In this document: positions 47,727-57,447 of the stretch, piece by piece
How positions within the stretch are numbered: the first letter of the stretch is position 1
Layout of the letters: the number at the start of each line of letters is the position of its first letter
Source of the DNA: Sphingobacteriales bacterium 50-39
GTDB taxonomy: Bacteria; Bacteroidota; Bacteroidia; Chitinophagales; Chitinophagaceae
Length of the DNA: 64,000 nucleotides
Assembly: GCA_001898505.1 (NCBI GenBank)
Contig: MKTZ01000027.1
Span: forward strand, 310,001 to 374,000
Reading direction: 5' to 3'
The notes under the pieces: generated by a model
What the model saw: the letters and a program-made list of their open reading frames with translations, nothing else
The model's database searches: none
What the model was told of the DNA's origin: nothing
Translations under genes and position numbers: made by a program

Positions 47727-49211
47727 ATGAAAAATATTATTCCATTCCTTTTGTTCGCGCTTGGCATTTCCGGATGTAAGAAGTGGCTGGAAGAGTCACC
47801 TAAGTCCATCATTACAACAAATCAGTATTACAAGACGCAGCAGGATGCGCAGTCGGCTGTCAACGGTATCTACTATTTCCTGTACCCGCCCTTCACCGGC
47901 GGCGGCAGGAACTATTCTTACGCCATGCTGGAGCTGGTCACAGGCGAGTTTCGGACCGTGTCCGAAGGTAATGATCTCACGAATGTGTACAGCCTGCGGC
48001 AGAACTCGGCCAGCCCGCTGTTGCAGCAATGGTTCACGGCAGCATACCAGGGCATAGAGGCGGCGAACCTCGTCATTGCCAACGTGCCCAATATCTCCAT
48101 GGACAACGCCGTCAAGAAGTCGATGATTGGGGAGGCGAAGTTCCTCCGCGCATATTATTACTACACCCTCGTGAATATATTCGGCGATGTGCCGCTGAAG
48201 CTGAAGCCCACCGCCCAGGCTTCCGATGGCCTCATCGGCAGGACGCCTGTCAAGGATATCTATGAGCAGGCCATCGTGCCCGATCTGCAGGATGCGGAAG
48301 TCAGCGGACTTCCGGCGACGCCGGACGGCAACGGCAGGGCTTCCACCGGCGCTGCGAAGGCTTTGCTGGCGAAGGTTTATCTCAGCATGGCCGGATTCCC
48401 CGTCAACGAAACGGATAAGTTTGCGCTCGCCCGCGACAAGGCCAAAGAGGTCATCACCAGCGGGGATTTTCATCTCTTCCAGACGGATGGGACGCTGACA
48501 TGGTTCGACAAGCTGAACAATCCCGACTTCGACAACAAAGAAGAGAATATCTTCAGCATTAATTTTGGCCTCGACATCGTCAACAATATATTGCCGATTG
48601 AGCTGTACCCAAAAGGTGTCTCGTTCAACAGGAATGGATATGTCAACAATGATATGGGGTTATTGTACCCCGAGACCAGCTTTCTCGCATCATATGATCC
48701 GACGGATCTGCGCAGGCAGGAGAATGGATTTTTCTACGACACTATCAATGTGGACGGGGTCAAATATTCCTTTCCCTGGAGCCTCTATAAATTCTTCGAT
48801 AAAAATCTCCTGAACCGTGCGCCGAGGTCCGGCAAGGACTTCACCCTGATAAGGTATGCAGATGTGCTGCTGACATATGCCGAGGCGGAGAACGAAGCAG
48901 ACGGCAGCCCCGCCGCTGATGCATATACAGCTGTCAACGATATCCGGGCACGCGCGGGATTGACGCCGTTGGCCGGCCTGAACCAGGCTGATTTCCGCAC
49001 CGCCGTGTGGAAGGAGCGCGTATGGGAGCTGTGCGCAGAGAACAAGGCATGGTATGACATCGTACGTACACATAAGATCTTCGACGCCGTGCATGGCAAT
49101 TTTGTGGATGCGGTAGGCTTCGTGTTGCCCTCCGGAGCAACATTCCAAACCGCCAACCTTCAATTTCCCATTCCTCTGGCCGAAGTACAAGTCAATCCCT
49201 TATTGAAATGA
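47727..49211 (+). CDS. SusD/RagB-family glycan-binding lipoprotein
   Basis: The ATG at 47727 gives 494 residues (a TTG two codons upstream is weaker). A lipobox (LFALGISGC) places the lipid-modified Cys near residue 18, so the protein is at the outer-membrane surface. The alpha-helical SusD fold shows as KFLRAYYYYTLVNIFGDVPL near residue 137, and TYAEAENEADGSP and VWKERVWELCAENKAWYDIVR near the C-terminus. It closes the SusC pore over the captured glycan. It follows susC after 11 bp and overlaps the GH38 start by 4 bp. Confidence 0.96.
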   Translation: MKNIIPFLLFALGISGCKKWLEESPKSIITTNQYYKTQQDAQSAVNGIYYFLYPPFTGGGRNYSYAMLELVTGEFRTVSEGNDLTNVYSLRQNSASPLLQQWFTAAYQGIEAANLVIANVPNISMDNAVKKSMIGEAKFLRAYYYYTLVNIFGDVPLKLKPTAQASDGLIGRTPVKDIYEQAIVPDLQDAEVSGLPATPDGNGRASTGAAKALLAKVYLSMAGFPVNETDKFALARDKAKEVITSGDFHLFQTDGTLTWFDKLNNPDFDNKEENIFSINFGLDIVNNILPIELYPKGVSFNRNGYVNNDMGLLYPETSFLASYDPTDLRRQENGFFYDTINVDGVKYSFPWSLYKFFDKNLLNRAPRSGKDFTLIRYADVLLTYAEAENEADGSPAADAYTAVNDIRARAGLTPLAGLNQADFRTAVWKERVWELCAENKAWYDIVRTHKIFDAVHGNFVDAVGFVLPSGATFQTANLQFPIPLAEVQVNPLLK

Positions 49212-51868
49212 AGATTGTAGAGACATTGATGTGCATCGCCGTGGTGCTGGCCCCCGGGGCCGGCCATGGCCAGGGCCCGTCCCCTGATTATTTCACCGGC
49301 GGCACAATACATGTCGTGCCGTCCTCTCATCAGGATATAGCCTGGATGGACACCCCTGACAGCTGCAGCAGATTCCGCGACATGCATGTCATCACACCGG
49401 CATTGCAGCGCCTCAAGGAAAGCAAAGAGTTCCGATTCTCTGTTGAAAATGCCCTGAATCTCTATGAATACCTGGACAGGCATCCGGACAGGCTGGCAGA
49501 CATCGCCAAATATACGCGGGAGGGCAGGCTGGAATGGGGCGCCACCTACAACCAGCCCTATGAGGGAATGTATGAGGGAGAGGCGCTGATCCGCGAAGTC
49601 TATTATGGCAAAAAGAAATTACAAAAGCTGATACCTGGCGGCCGTTTTGATTGCGCCTGGTCGGAAGACGTGCCTGGCAGGTCGCTGCAGACAGCGCAGA
49701 TATTTTCAAAAGCAGGCATAAAGTATTTGCAGTTCAGCAGGTTCCAGCCGGGTGTATACAAATGGTTCAGCCCCGACGGGAGCTATATCACCTGTTGGAC
49801 ACCGGGGCAGTATGAAGAGTCGGGGCGGGTGATACGCTATGCGGGCGACGAGGCACAACGGACCACGGCCTTTGCCGGGAAGCTGACAGCGTTCAATACG
49901 TATTATAAGTCAAGATCGCTGGCGCCCGATTTTATTTACATCAGCTCGGAGGATTTTTCCGAACCGCTGGATTATGACGCATATTTCGCGAAATGGAACA
50001 AAGAGGTGAGTGAAGGAAGGTCCGCCCTGCCAAAGATAACCTATGCTACGGGAGCAGATGCTTTGGCTGCCCTGGCCGATGGGCATGGCAAGATCGATAG
50101 TGTGGGAGGGGAGTATCCCAATTGCTGGCTTTATATTCATGGCCCGACCCATGAAAAGGCGGTGAGGGCCGCGCGTCTGGCGTCAAAGCTCCTGGTGGCC
50201 GCGGAGAAGTTCTCTGCCGTGTCGGCGGCATTGAAGGGGCGATTTACCGACTATCCCCAACATGCCTTCGACGAAGCGTGGCAGCATGCCATCTATCCCG
50301 ATCATGGGTGGGGTGGCGTGCATGGCGATAGCACCGATCAGATCTTTGCCAACAGCTATGTATTGGCTGCTCATGTGGGCGATTCCATCCTGCGTAGCCA
50401 GCTGGACTTCATAGCCCATTCCATAAAGTATAAAGGAGAAGGAAAGCCGATTGTCGTCTTCAATCCGTTGTCCTGGACACGTAGCGACCCGGTAGAGGTG
50501 ACGGTAAACACCGAAGGTATTTATGACAACGCGTTCCGGCTGGTAGACGAGGCGGGCCACCGGGTGGAGTACCAGGTAATATCCTCGCCGGTGGGTGGGA
50601 CAAATGCCATGATGACCATCAGCTTTATTGCCCGGGATGTTCCTTCCATCGGGTATGCCACGTACTACCTGATTCCAGGCAGGACGGGTGATGCAGAGAA
50701 ACTAAGCATCAATATAACGGGCAATGTGGTAGATACAAGATTTTATAAAGTAGAGCTTGGCAGCGGTGGTATTAAGTCTATATTTGACAAAGCACAGCAG
50801 CGGGAGCTGATAGCCCCCGGCAGATTGCTGGCGGGAGAGGTCTTCTCCCTTCAATCTGTCGGCAATGGCGCAGGGGAGTTTACCAGTGTTCAGCAGCCTA
50901 CGATGGAGGGATTCGAGAAAATGGGCCAGTACAACGCGGGATGGTCGCTGCTGGAGAATGGGCCTGTACGTACGGTGCTGGAAACCGTACACCCGTGGCG
51001 AAATTGTACGGTCAGGCAGCGGGTGATCTTCTACACGATGTCCAGACGGATCGATTTCCAGGCGGACATCCTCGGATTCAACGGGGAGCGGAGCCGGGAA
51101 TTCCGAATGGCTTTTCCGCTGGCCATGGACAGCGCGCGGGTGTCTTATGAGGTGCCGATGGGTGTTGTCGAGGTAGGCAGGACGGAGCTGCCTTTTGCGC
51201 CGGGGTTCTCAAAGCCCGAGCAGATATATAATACCCCGTGCAGGGACATCCACCCAAGGGAGGTCCAGGACTGGTTTGGAGCAGCCGATGACAAGGGCGC
51301 TGTCACCATCAGCTCCGATGTCGCTGTCTTCGACTGGGTAGACCCCACCGGACCCAACGCAAAACCCGTTTTGCAGCCACTGCTCCTGGCATCCCGAAGA
51401 AGCTGCAATGAGAGCCCTCTGGCAAACTGGTATCTGCAACGAGGCGACCACCATTTTACCTTCTCCTTTTTTTCCAATGAGACGAAGACGCATCGTGGCT
51501 GGCAGGATGGCAAACAGGCGGCGCAGCCCCTCCTGGTAGTGGATCATATACCGGACAGCAGGAGCCGAAAGGATGTACCGGGCGCTATTTTGCCCGAACG
51601 CTATTCTTTCGCGGGGGTTGACAAGGATAATATCGTCATCTCTACCATCAAAAAAAGCGATGACCAGGATAAGTTCATATTGCGCTGCTACGATATGGAA
51701 GGGAAGGATATGGTAGCGACGCTGCGCTGGTTCAAAGGGATCCATCATTTATCGAAAACGAATATCATAGAAGGCAGCCCTGAGCCCGCAGGAGCAGATG
51801 ACCAGCTATTCGTAAAAAAGTTCAGTATCGAAACCTTGCAGTTCGACGGGGCGCAAGGAGTAAAATAA
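49208..51868 (+). CDS. secreted GH38-type alpha-mannosidase, paralogue 1
   Basis: This 886-residue enzyme has a signal peptide (about 1-22) and a GH38 catalytic domain. Likely zinc ligands are His41 and Asp43 (SSHQDIAW), the nucleophile/zinc Asp154 (SEDVPGRSL), and a later His in YPDHGWGGVHGD near residue 365. The C-terminal half is the galactose-mutarotase-like beta domain of GH38 (PFGM-type PMGVVEVGR near residue 645). Usual GH38 motifs read HxD and DxFGH; the DVPGR form here is a variant. It probably cleaves alpha-mannosides in the periplasm. Its start overlaps the susD stop (ATGA). Confidence 0.85.
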   Translation: MKIVETLMCIAVVLAPGAGHGQGPSPDYFTGGTIHVVPSSHQDIAWMDTPDSCSRFRDMHVITPALQRLKESKEFRFSVENALNLYEYLDRHPDRLADIAKYTREGRLEWGATYNQPYEGMYEGEALIREVYYGKKKLQKLIPGGRFDCAWSEDVPGRSLQTAQIFSKAGIKYLQFSRFQPGVYKWFSPDGSYITCWTPGQYEESGRVIRYAGDEAQRTTAFAGKLTAFNTYYKSRSLAPDFIYISSEDFSEPLDYDAYFAKWNKEVSEGRSALPKITYATGADALAALADGHGKIDSVGGEYPNCWLYIHGPTHEKAVRAARLASKLLVAAEKFSAVSAALKGRFTDYPQHAFDEAWQHAIYPDHGWGGVHGDSTDQIFANSYVLAAHVGDSILRSQLDFIAHSIKYKGEGKPIVVFNPLSWTRSDPVEVTVNTEGIYDNAFRLVDEAGHRVEYQVISSPVGGTNAMMTISFIARDVPSIGYATYYLIPGRTGDAEKLSINITGNVVDTRFYKVELGSGGIKSIFDKAQQRELIAPGRLLAGEVFSLQSVGNGAGEFTSVQQPTMEGFEKMGQYNAGWSLLENGPVRTVLETVHPWRNCTVRQRVIFYTMSRRIDFQADILGFNGERSREFRMAFPLAMDSARVSYEVPMGVVEVGRTELPFAPGFSKPEQIYNTPCRDIHPREVQDWFGAADDKGAVTISSDVAVFDWVDPTGPNAKPVLQPLLLASRRSCNESPLANWYLQRGDHHFTFSFFSNETKTHRGWQDGKQAAQPLLVVDHIPDSRSRKDVPGAILPERYSFAGVDKDNIVISTIKKSDDQDKFILRCYDMEGKDMVATLRWFKGIHHLSKTNIIEGSPEPAGADDQLFVKKFSIETLQFDGAQGVK

Positions 51869-51874
51869 TCGTAT

Positions 51875-54574
51875 ATGAAGTACTTACATGAAAAGACAGT
51901 CCTGTGGGGTTTGATGATTTGTTTTGCGATACACCCGGCCTTCGGCCAGTCACCGCCGGGCGAAACGATCAAAGTCAGCAATGCGACTTTTGCGCTGTTG
52001 AAGGAAGCCAGCGAGCTCTCGGGAGGCAAAGCTTCCATATATCTCACCGTGACCACGCACGAGGACCTTGCTTGGATCAATTCTATCGAGAAATGCAAAA
52101 TAATGCGGGATTCACTCTGGCTGACGCCTTACATCGCCCGGCTACGGCAGATGCCTGAATTCCATATGGACATCGAGCAATCTTCCATTGTCATGGAATA
52201 TATCCGACGGCATCCGGAGATGAAGGATACGATGGCTATGTACATGCGGCAGGGCAGGATGCTGGTCGGCGCTGCCTTTACCCAGGTATACGAGGACATG
52301 TATGCCGGAGAATCGCTGGCGCGCCAGTTTTATTTCGGCAAAAAATGGCTAAAGGACAATTTTGGGTACCGTTCCCAGACCTATTATAATTCCGACGTAC
52401 CGGCCCGCAGCCTCCAGATGCCGCAGTTGATGGCCAAGGCGGGGGTCACAGGAATGTTCTTCAGCAGGTTTGGAATGGGCCTTTATGACTGGCAAAGCCC
52501 CGACGGTTCCGGTATCACGGCCTATTCACCCGGACATTACATAGACTTTTACAATATCCTGGCAAAGGAGGACACCGCCGGTGTTGCCGCCATGGCCGCT
52601 CAGGTGGTGTACTGGTTGAAACAGTTCAATGACCGGAATGGGCCGAAGGCCGTGCCGGCCGTGCTCAACTACGAGTTCGGATGGAATCAGCAGCCGGTGC
52701 GCAACCTCTATCCTTTTGTCAACAGGTGGAACCGTATTGCCGTAATAGAGAATGAGGCGGGTGAAAAGCTGCCGGTGGACCTCCCTAAGTTCCAGGGCAC
52801 TACTTTCGACAAATTCCTCAGCGTGGTGAAAGCGTCCTCATCACATATTCCCGTTATCCGGGGCGAGCGGCCGAACGTGTGGGTCTATATACATGGCCCG
52901 ACGCATCAGTGGGCGCTAGCGGCCAGCAGGGAGGCCGACAAGCTGCTGCCGGCGGCGGAAGCATTCTGGACGGCCAACAGAATGATCAGCGCGAATTCTC
53001 CCTATCCGCAGGCGGACCTGACGGATGCATGGATGGCTAAAATATATCCCGACCATGGATGGGGCGGATTGGAGGGTCAGTCCACGGATGATATTTTCTT
53101 ATCGAAATATGTATATGCCAGGGCGAAGGGCGGTGAGCTGCTTGACGATGCCATGCGGAGGATTGCTGCCAGGGTGGACGCTCCGGCGGTAAAAGGTGTA
53201 CCGGTCGTCGTTTTCAACAGCCTGAGCTGGCGGCGTACGGACCCTGTGACATTCCGACTGCCGGCCTCGTTCAACGGACAGAGCGTGCAGGTGCACGACG
53301 CGTCCGGCAAGGCAGTCGCCTCTCAACGGGTGCAGCAGACCAGCGAAGCCGGTGTGCCGATGGACATGCTGACGTTTGTAGCACAGGACGTACCCTCTAT
53401 CGGCTATGGCACCTGGTACCTGAAGGCCGATGGCAAGCCTGCCACCAGTGTGCGCCCCGCGAAGGCCGTCGACAGTTTCGAAGGACGCTACTATAGTCTT
53501 CGTCTTGGCAGAGGAGGCATCACCCGTCTTGTAGACAGGACGACGGGAATAGCGTACATTGATGGGAATTCTTTTGCCGGAGGGGAGATATTTACGCTAA
53601 AGTCTGTCGGCACCGATGCAGGTGAGTTCGGTAGCATACAGCAGCCGACCATGGAAGGCTTCGACAGGACGGGCAATTATGACACCCCGTGGACGATGAC
53701 GGAGGATGGCGATGTTTATACTACCTTTCATTCGCGTCAGCCGCTTCGCAATGTCCTTGTGGAAGAAGACATCAAGGTCTACAAATCATTGAAACGGATA
53801 GATATCGCCGTGGCATTAAAAAATTGGGACGGCACCATGTACCGCGAATACAGGATGGCTATGCCCGTGAATGTCTCCGGCGGCCGGATAGGATATGAAG
53901 TGCCTTTCGGGATGGTAGAGATCGGCAGGGACGAGTTGAAGGATCCGGCGGGACAGATCTATCTGGACACCCCGAAGGATATCCATCCCCGGTCAGGGCA
54001 GGACTGGATCGGCATATCCGGTGAGAAGGCCGGCCTGACGTTGAGTACCTCCACCGCGGCGTTCGATTATGTGGATATGACAGGACTGGCGAAGCAGGGT
54101 GCGTTATTACAGCCGATATTGCTGGCATCGCGCAGAAGCTGTCATGACCAGGGGCCTGAGTATCCGCAGATAGGGGACCATTATTATAGTTTCTCATTGA
54201 CGACACATGCTCCCGGATGGGAACATGGTGCCCGCAGCGGCAGCGAGGCCAATACACCCTTGGCGGCGGTGGTCGGAGAGAACAGGATCGCCGGCACCGG
54301 AACTCCCGAAAAGGACAGCTTTCTGGCGGTGGACAAGGCCAATGTAGTCATCACGGCTTTGAAGAAGGCGGAAGATGACAACGGCACCGTAGTGCGTTTG
54401 TACGAGACGGATGGAAAAGATACGGAGGTCACCCTGACATTCGGCAGGCCCATCAAAAAGGCTTTTGTCACTTCGCTCATCGAGGAAGGCGCGAAAGAAA
54501 TACCCGTAGCCGGCCGTCAGCTTACTTATAAGCTTGGGCACAATGCGATAGAGACATTGAGAATTTACTGGTAA
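51875..54574 (+). CDS. secreted GH38-type alpha-mannosidase, paralogue 2
   Basis: The 899-residue protein has a signal peptide (about 1-24) and the same layout as its neighbours: His62 and Asp64 (TTHEDLAWIN), Asp174 (NSDVPARSL), and YPDHGWGGLEGQSTDD near residue 395. In the last segment Glu and Gln replace the His-Gly-Asp found in the other two paralogues, which could alter substrate choice or activity. The beta domain continues to the C-terminus. It starts 6 bp after paralogue 1. The three are clearly homologous but only moderately similar, so they diverged well after duplication. Confidence 0.85.
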   Translation: MKYLHEKTVLWGLMICFAIHPAFGQSPPGETIKVSNATFALLKEASELSGGKASIYLTVTTHEDLAWINSIEKCKIMRDSLWLTPYIARLRQMPEFHMDIEQSSIVMEYIRRHPEMKDTMAMYMRQGRMLVGAAFTQVYEDMYAGESLARQFYFGKKWLKDNFGYRSQTYYNSDVPARSLQMPQLMAKAGVTGMFFSRFGMGLYDWQSPDGSGITAYSPGHYIDFYNILAKEDTAGVAAMAAQVVYWLKQFNDRNGPKAVPAVLNYEFGWNQQPVRNLYPFVNRWNRIAVIENEAGEKLPVDLPKFQGTTFDKFLSVVKASSSHIPVIRGERPNVWVYIHGPTHQWALAASREADKLLPAAEAFWTANRMISANSPYPQADLTDAWMAKIYPDHGWGGLEGQSTDDIFLSKYVYARAKGGELLDDAMRRIAARVDAPAVKGVPVVVFNSLSWRRTDPVTFRLPASFNGQSVQVHDASGKAVASQRVQQTSEAGVPMDMLTFVAQDVPSIGYGTWYLKADGKPATSVRPAKAVDSFEGRYYSLRLGRGGITRLVDRTTGIAYIDGNSFAGGEIFTLKSVGTDAGEFGSIQQPTMEGFDRTGNYDTPWTMTEDGDVYTTFHSRQPLRNVLVEEDIKVYKSLKRIDIAVALKNWDGTMYREYRMAMPVNVSGGRIGYEVPFGMVEIGRDELKDPAGQIYLDTPKDIHPRSGQDWIGISGEKAGLTLSTSTAAFDYVDMTGLAKQGALLQPILLASRRSCHDQGPEYPQIGDHYYSFSLTTHAPGWEHGARSGSEANTPLAAVVGENRIAGTGTPEKDSFLAVDKANVVITALKKAEDDNGTVVRLYETDGKDTEVTLTFGRPIKKAFVTSLIEEGAKEIPVAGRQLTYKLGHNAIETLRIYW

Positions 54575-54589
54575 AAGAGTGCAAGACAT

Positions 54590-57445
54590 ATGAAACGACT
54601 TTTGTTATCAGCAGGCATTTTGCTGGCTGCAATAGCGGCCGGCGCACAACAGGCGGAAGTGGTCTACCCGCATCCAATGCAATATGGAAAAGAAGATGGA
54701 CAAACGCAGACGGCTGCCGTCATCGTCTACAAAGGCGACAAAAGTGCCCTGACCGTAGAGCTATATGGCAAGCCCCTGGATTTTTCCCCGGACGGTGATT
54801 CTTTGCGGCTGCGGCTGCCACTGACGGGAGATAAGGGACAGCTTGTATTCAGGCAGCACGGGAGGGTAGTGCTTGTGCAGGAGTTCGAACCCTATGTGCC
54901 CGGCGACTGGAGTTATTTTGGCAATGGCACCATCGATATCATTTCATCGTCTCACCAGGACATCGCGTGGATGAACACACCCGACTCATGCCGCATGGAG
55001 AGGATAGAAAAGATAATTGTGCCCGCTATGAAGATCATGGAGCGGGACAGTTCTTTTAAATTCGGAATGGAGCAGTCCTTGAATCTTATGGAGCTCGTAA
55101 AGCAAGACCCCGCCTATGCAGACGAGGCTGCCCGGTGTTATCAGCGGGGGCAGTTTGGCTGGGGCGCAACCTTTAATCAACCCTATGAAGGACTGGAATC
55201 CAGTGAGCAGCTGGTGCGCCAGCTTTACCTGGGTCGAAAATGGATGAAGGAATTTTTCAAAGGTCGTGTCGACGCCCGTACGGCTTTCAATGTAGACGTC
55301 CCCGCACGCACCCCGCAATTCCCGCAGGTCCTGGCACGCGGCGGAGTAAAGCATCTGTTCATCAGCAGGTTCAAAGAAGGTTTTTTCAACTGGTACAGTC
55401 TCGACGGATCGAAGATATTTACCTACAGCCCGGGCAATTACGGATGGGCTGTCATGTTCTATAAATATTTCGATGTCGACGCGCCCACCGCCATGCACAA
55501 GCTCCACGAGGTGCTGAAAAACTGGAACGATTACTATGCCTCCCGTCACATACCACCCCATTATGCCGTCGTCATCAGCAATGATGCGTCGGGTCCCGTA
55601 TACTATGACCGTGTACTTAGGGAATGGAACAAATTGGTGGACGTCCTGGGGATTTCCGCGCCGCGGCTCCGCTATACTACTGCCGACCAGTTCCTGGATG
55701 CCGTGGATGTGCCGGAAGCGCGCATCGACTCTATCTCAGGAGAAAGGCCGGATCTATGGCTTTACATTCATGGCCCGGCACACTATGAAGCCATCGCTGC
55801 CAAACGCGCGGCCGCCGTTCATTTGCCCGCATCCGAGTGCTTCAATACCATAGCTGGGCTGCTTGATGGCCGGTTCTCCGCTTACCCGAAGACCTCGTTC
55901 GACACGGCCTGGTATAAATCCATTTACCCGGACCACGGTTGGGGCGGCAAACACGGTGACATCACGGACAGCATTTACAGATCGTACCTGGAGGCAGGCG
56001 ACAGCATCGCGTTGGCTACGCTTTATCCTGCCCTGCGCCGCATTGCGGCCAGGGTGGCCGTCAAAGGCCCGGGCCCGGTGATGGTATTCAACGATCTATC
56101 GTGGCAGCGGGATGCGCTTGCGGTTCTGCCCGTGAAAGATAGCCTCGCGCACTACACCGTTCGTGACGCCGAAGGGAATACGGTGGCATCCCAGCCTGTC
56201 TCGACAAAGGATGGAAATGGCGTCGCTATACTGGCCAGGGCAGTGCCGGCAATGGGATATGCTACTTATTATATTTCGACAGAATCGCACCCCCGCCAGA
56301 AAATTGACACAGTAGAACTGGTCAACGGGTATGAGAATGCCTGGTATCGAATATCTTTCGGCAACGGGGGCATCAAAAGCCTTTATGACAAGGAGCTTGG
56401 ACAGGAACTTTTAAACACCACCCGCTATGCCGGCGGTGACATCCTGGATATGGGCTACGATGGACTGGACGCGGGCGAGTTTACAGAAATAACGCCCACC
56501 GACATGCGTGATTTCGACAAGCTGAGCAACCATGTGGCCGAATGGAAGAGGGTCAGCGATGGGCCTGTGCTTACCGTGTTCGAGAACAGGAATAAGCTGG
56601 GCAGCGACGACATCATTCAACGGATCATCGTGTACCGTCAGTTGAAGAAAATCGACTTCGAATACGAACTGCCCGACTGGAAGGGCATACGAAGCAGACA
56701 GCTGAGTTTTGCGTTGCCCCTTAACATGCCCGCTGCGGACATCAGGTATGATGTGCCGATGGGTATGGCCGCCGTTCATGGAACGGAACTGTCCATGCGG
56801 CCGGGGGGATGGGCATGGGGTGGTACCTATTGGCAAAAGCCGGAAGAGATACACCCCCGTGAATCGCAGAATTTTGTAACGGCAACGGCCGGCAATGTTG
56901 GGATCACGATGGCGTCCCGGATGGCCGTGTTCGACTACATCGATCCGACAACGGATGCCGTATCCTATCCCGTGCTGCAGGCGGTGATGCTGACCACGCA
57001 AAAAAGCTGTCATGGGGAGGGGCCCTGGTACGAGCAGCGGGGAAGACACCTTTTCCGCCTCAGCATCAGCTCTCACCCGCCGGACTGGAAGCAGGCATTT
57101 GCTTTTGGCCTGGGGAACAACCACCCGTTGTACGCTGTTTCGGCCATTCGGGGCAAGGGGGCGGCTTTGCCGGAACGGATGAGCTTCTTTGGATCATCTG
57201 CGCCTGGTACGATGATCACTGCCGTCAAAAAAGCTGATAGGAATGAAGAAATAATACTCCGCGTGGTCAACATGGACAAAGCCCCGCTGCAGAATGAGAT
57301 CCATTTATTCAGGACAGCGAAGTCATTGAAGAAGGTAAACCTCATCGAAGAGGAAGAAGGAACATTGACCCCACAGGGCGATCGTATCAACGGGACGGTT
57401 GATGGAAGCAGGATCGAGACGTATTCTATAGGATTTAAGAAATAA
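54590..57445 (+). CDS. secreted GH38-type alpha-mannosidase, paralogue 3
   Basis: The 951-residue protein has a signal peptide (about 1-19), then an extra N-terminal beta-rich segment of about 85 residues not present in the other two. The GH38 domain has His122 and Asp124 (SSHQDIAWMN), Asp236 (NVDVPARTP) and YPDHGWGGKHGDIT near residue 445. The GH38 beta domain follows (VPMGMAAVHG near residue 720). The added N-terminal part may bind sugar or the cell envelope. It follows paralogue 2 after 15 bp. Confidence 0.85.
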   Translation: MKRLLLSAGILLAAIAAGAQQAEVVYPHPMQYGKEDGQTQTAAVIVYKGDKSALTVELYGKPLDFSPDGDSLRLRLPLTGDKGQLVFRQHGRVVLVQEFEPYVPGDWSYFGNGTIDIISSSHQDIAWMNTPDSCRMERIEKIIVPAMKIMERDSSFKFGMEQSLNLMELVKQDPAYADEAARCYQRGQFGWGATFNQPYEGLESSEQLVRQLYLGRKWMKEFFKGRVDARTAFNVDVPARTPQFPQVLARGGVKHLFISRFKEGFFNWYSLDGSKIFTYSPGNYGWAVMFYKYFDVDAPTAMHKLHEVLKNWNDYYASRHIPPHYAVVISNDASGPVYYDRVLREWNKLVDVLGISAPRLRYTTADQFLDAVDVPEARIDSISGERPDLWLYIHGPAHYEAIAAKRAAAVHLPASECFNTIAGLLDGRFSAYPKTSFDTAWYKSIYPDHGWGGKHGDITDSIYRSYLEAGDSIALATLYPALRRIAARVAVKGPGPVMVFNDLSWQRDALAVLPVKDSLAHYTVRDAEGNTVASQPVSTKDGNGVAILARAVPAMGYATYYISTESHPRQKIDTVELVNGYENAWYRISFGNGGIKSLYDKELGQELLNTTRYAGGDILDMGYDGLDAGEFTEITPTDMRDFDKLSNHVAEWKRVSDGPVLTVFENRNKLGSDDIIQRIIVYRQLKKIDFEYELPDWKGIRSRQLSFALPLNMPAADIRYDVPMGMAAVHGTELSMRPGGWAWGGTYWQKPEEIHPRESQNFVTATAGNVGITMASRMAVFDYIDPTTDAVSYPVLQAVMLTTQKSCHGEGPWYEQRGRHLFRLSISSHPPDWKQAFAFGLGNNHPLYAVSAIRGKGAALPERMSFFGSSAPGTMITAVKKADRNEEIILRVVNMDKAPLQNEIHLFRTAKSLKKVNLIEEEEGTLTPQGDRINGTVDGSRIETYSIGFKK

Positions 57446-57447
57446 CG

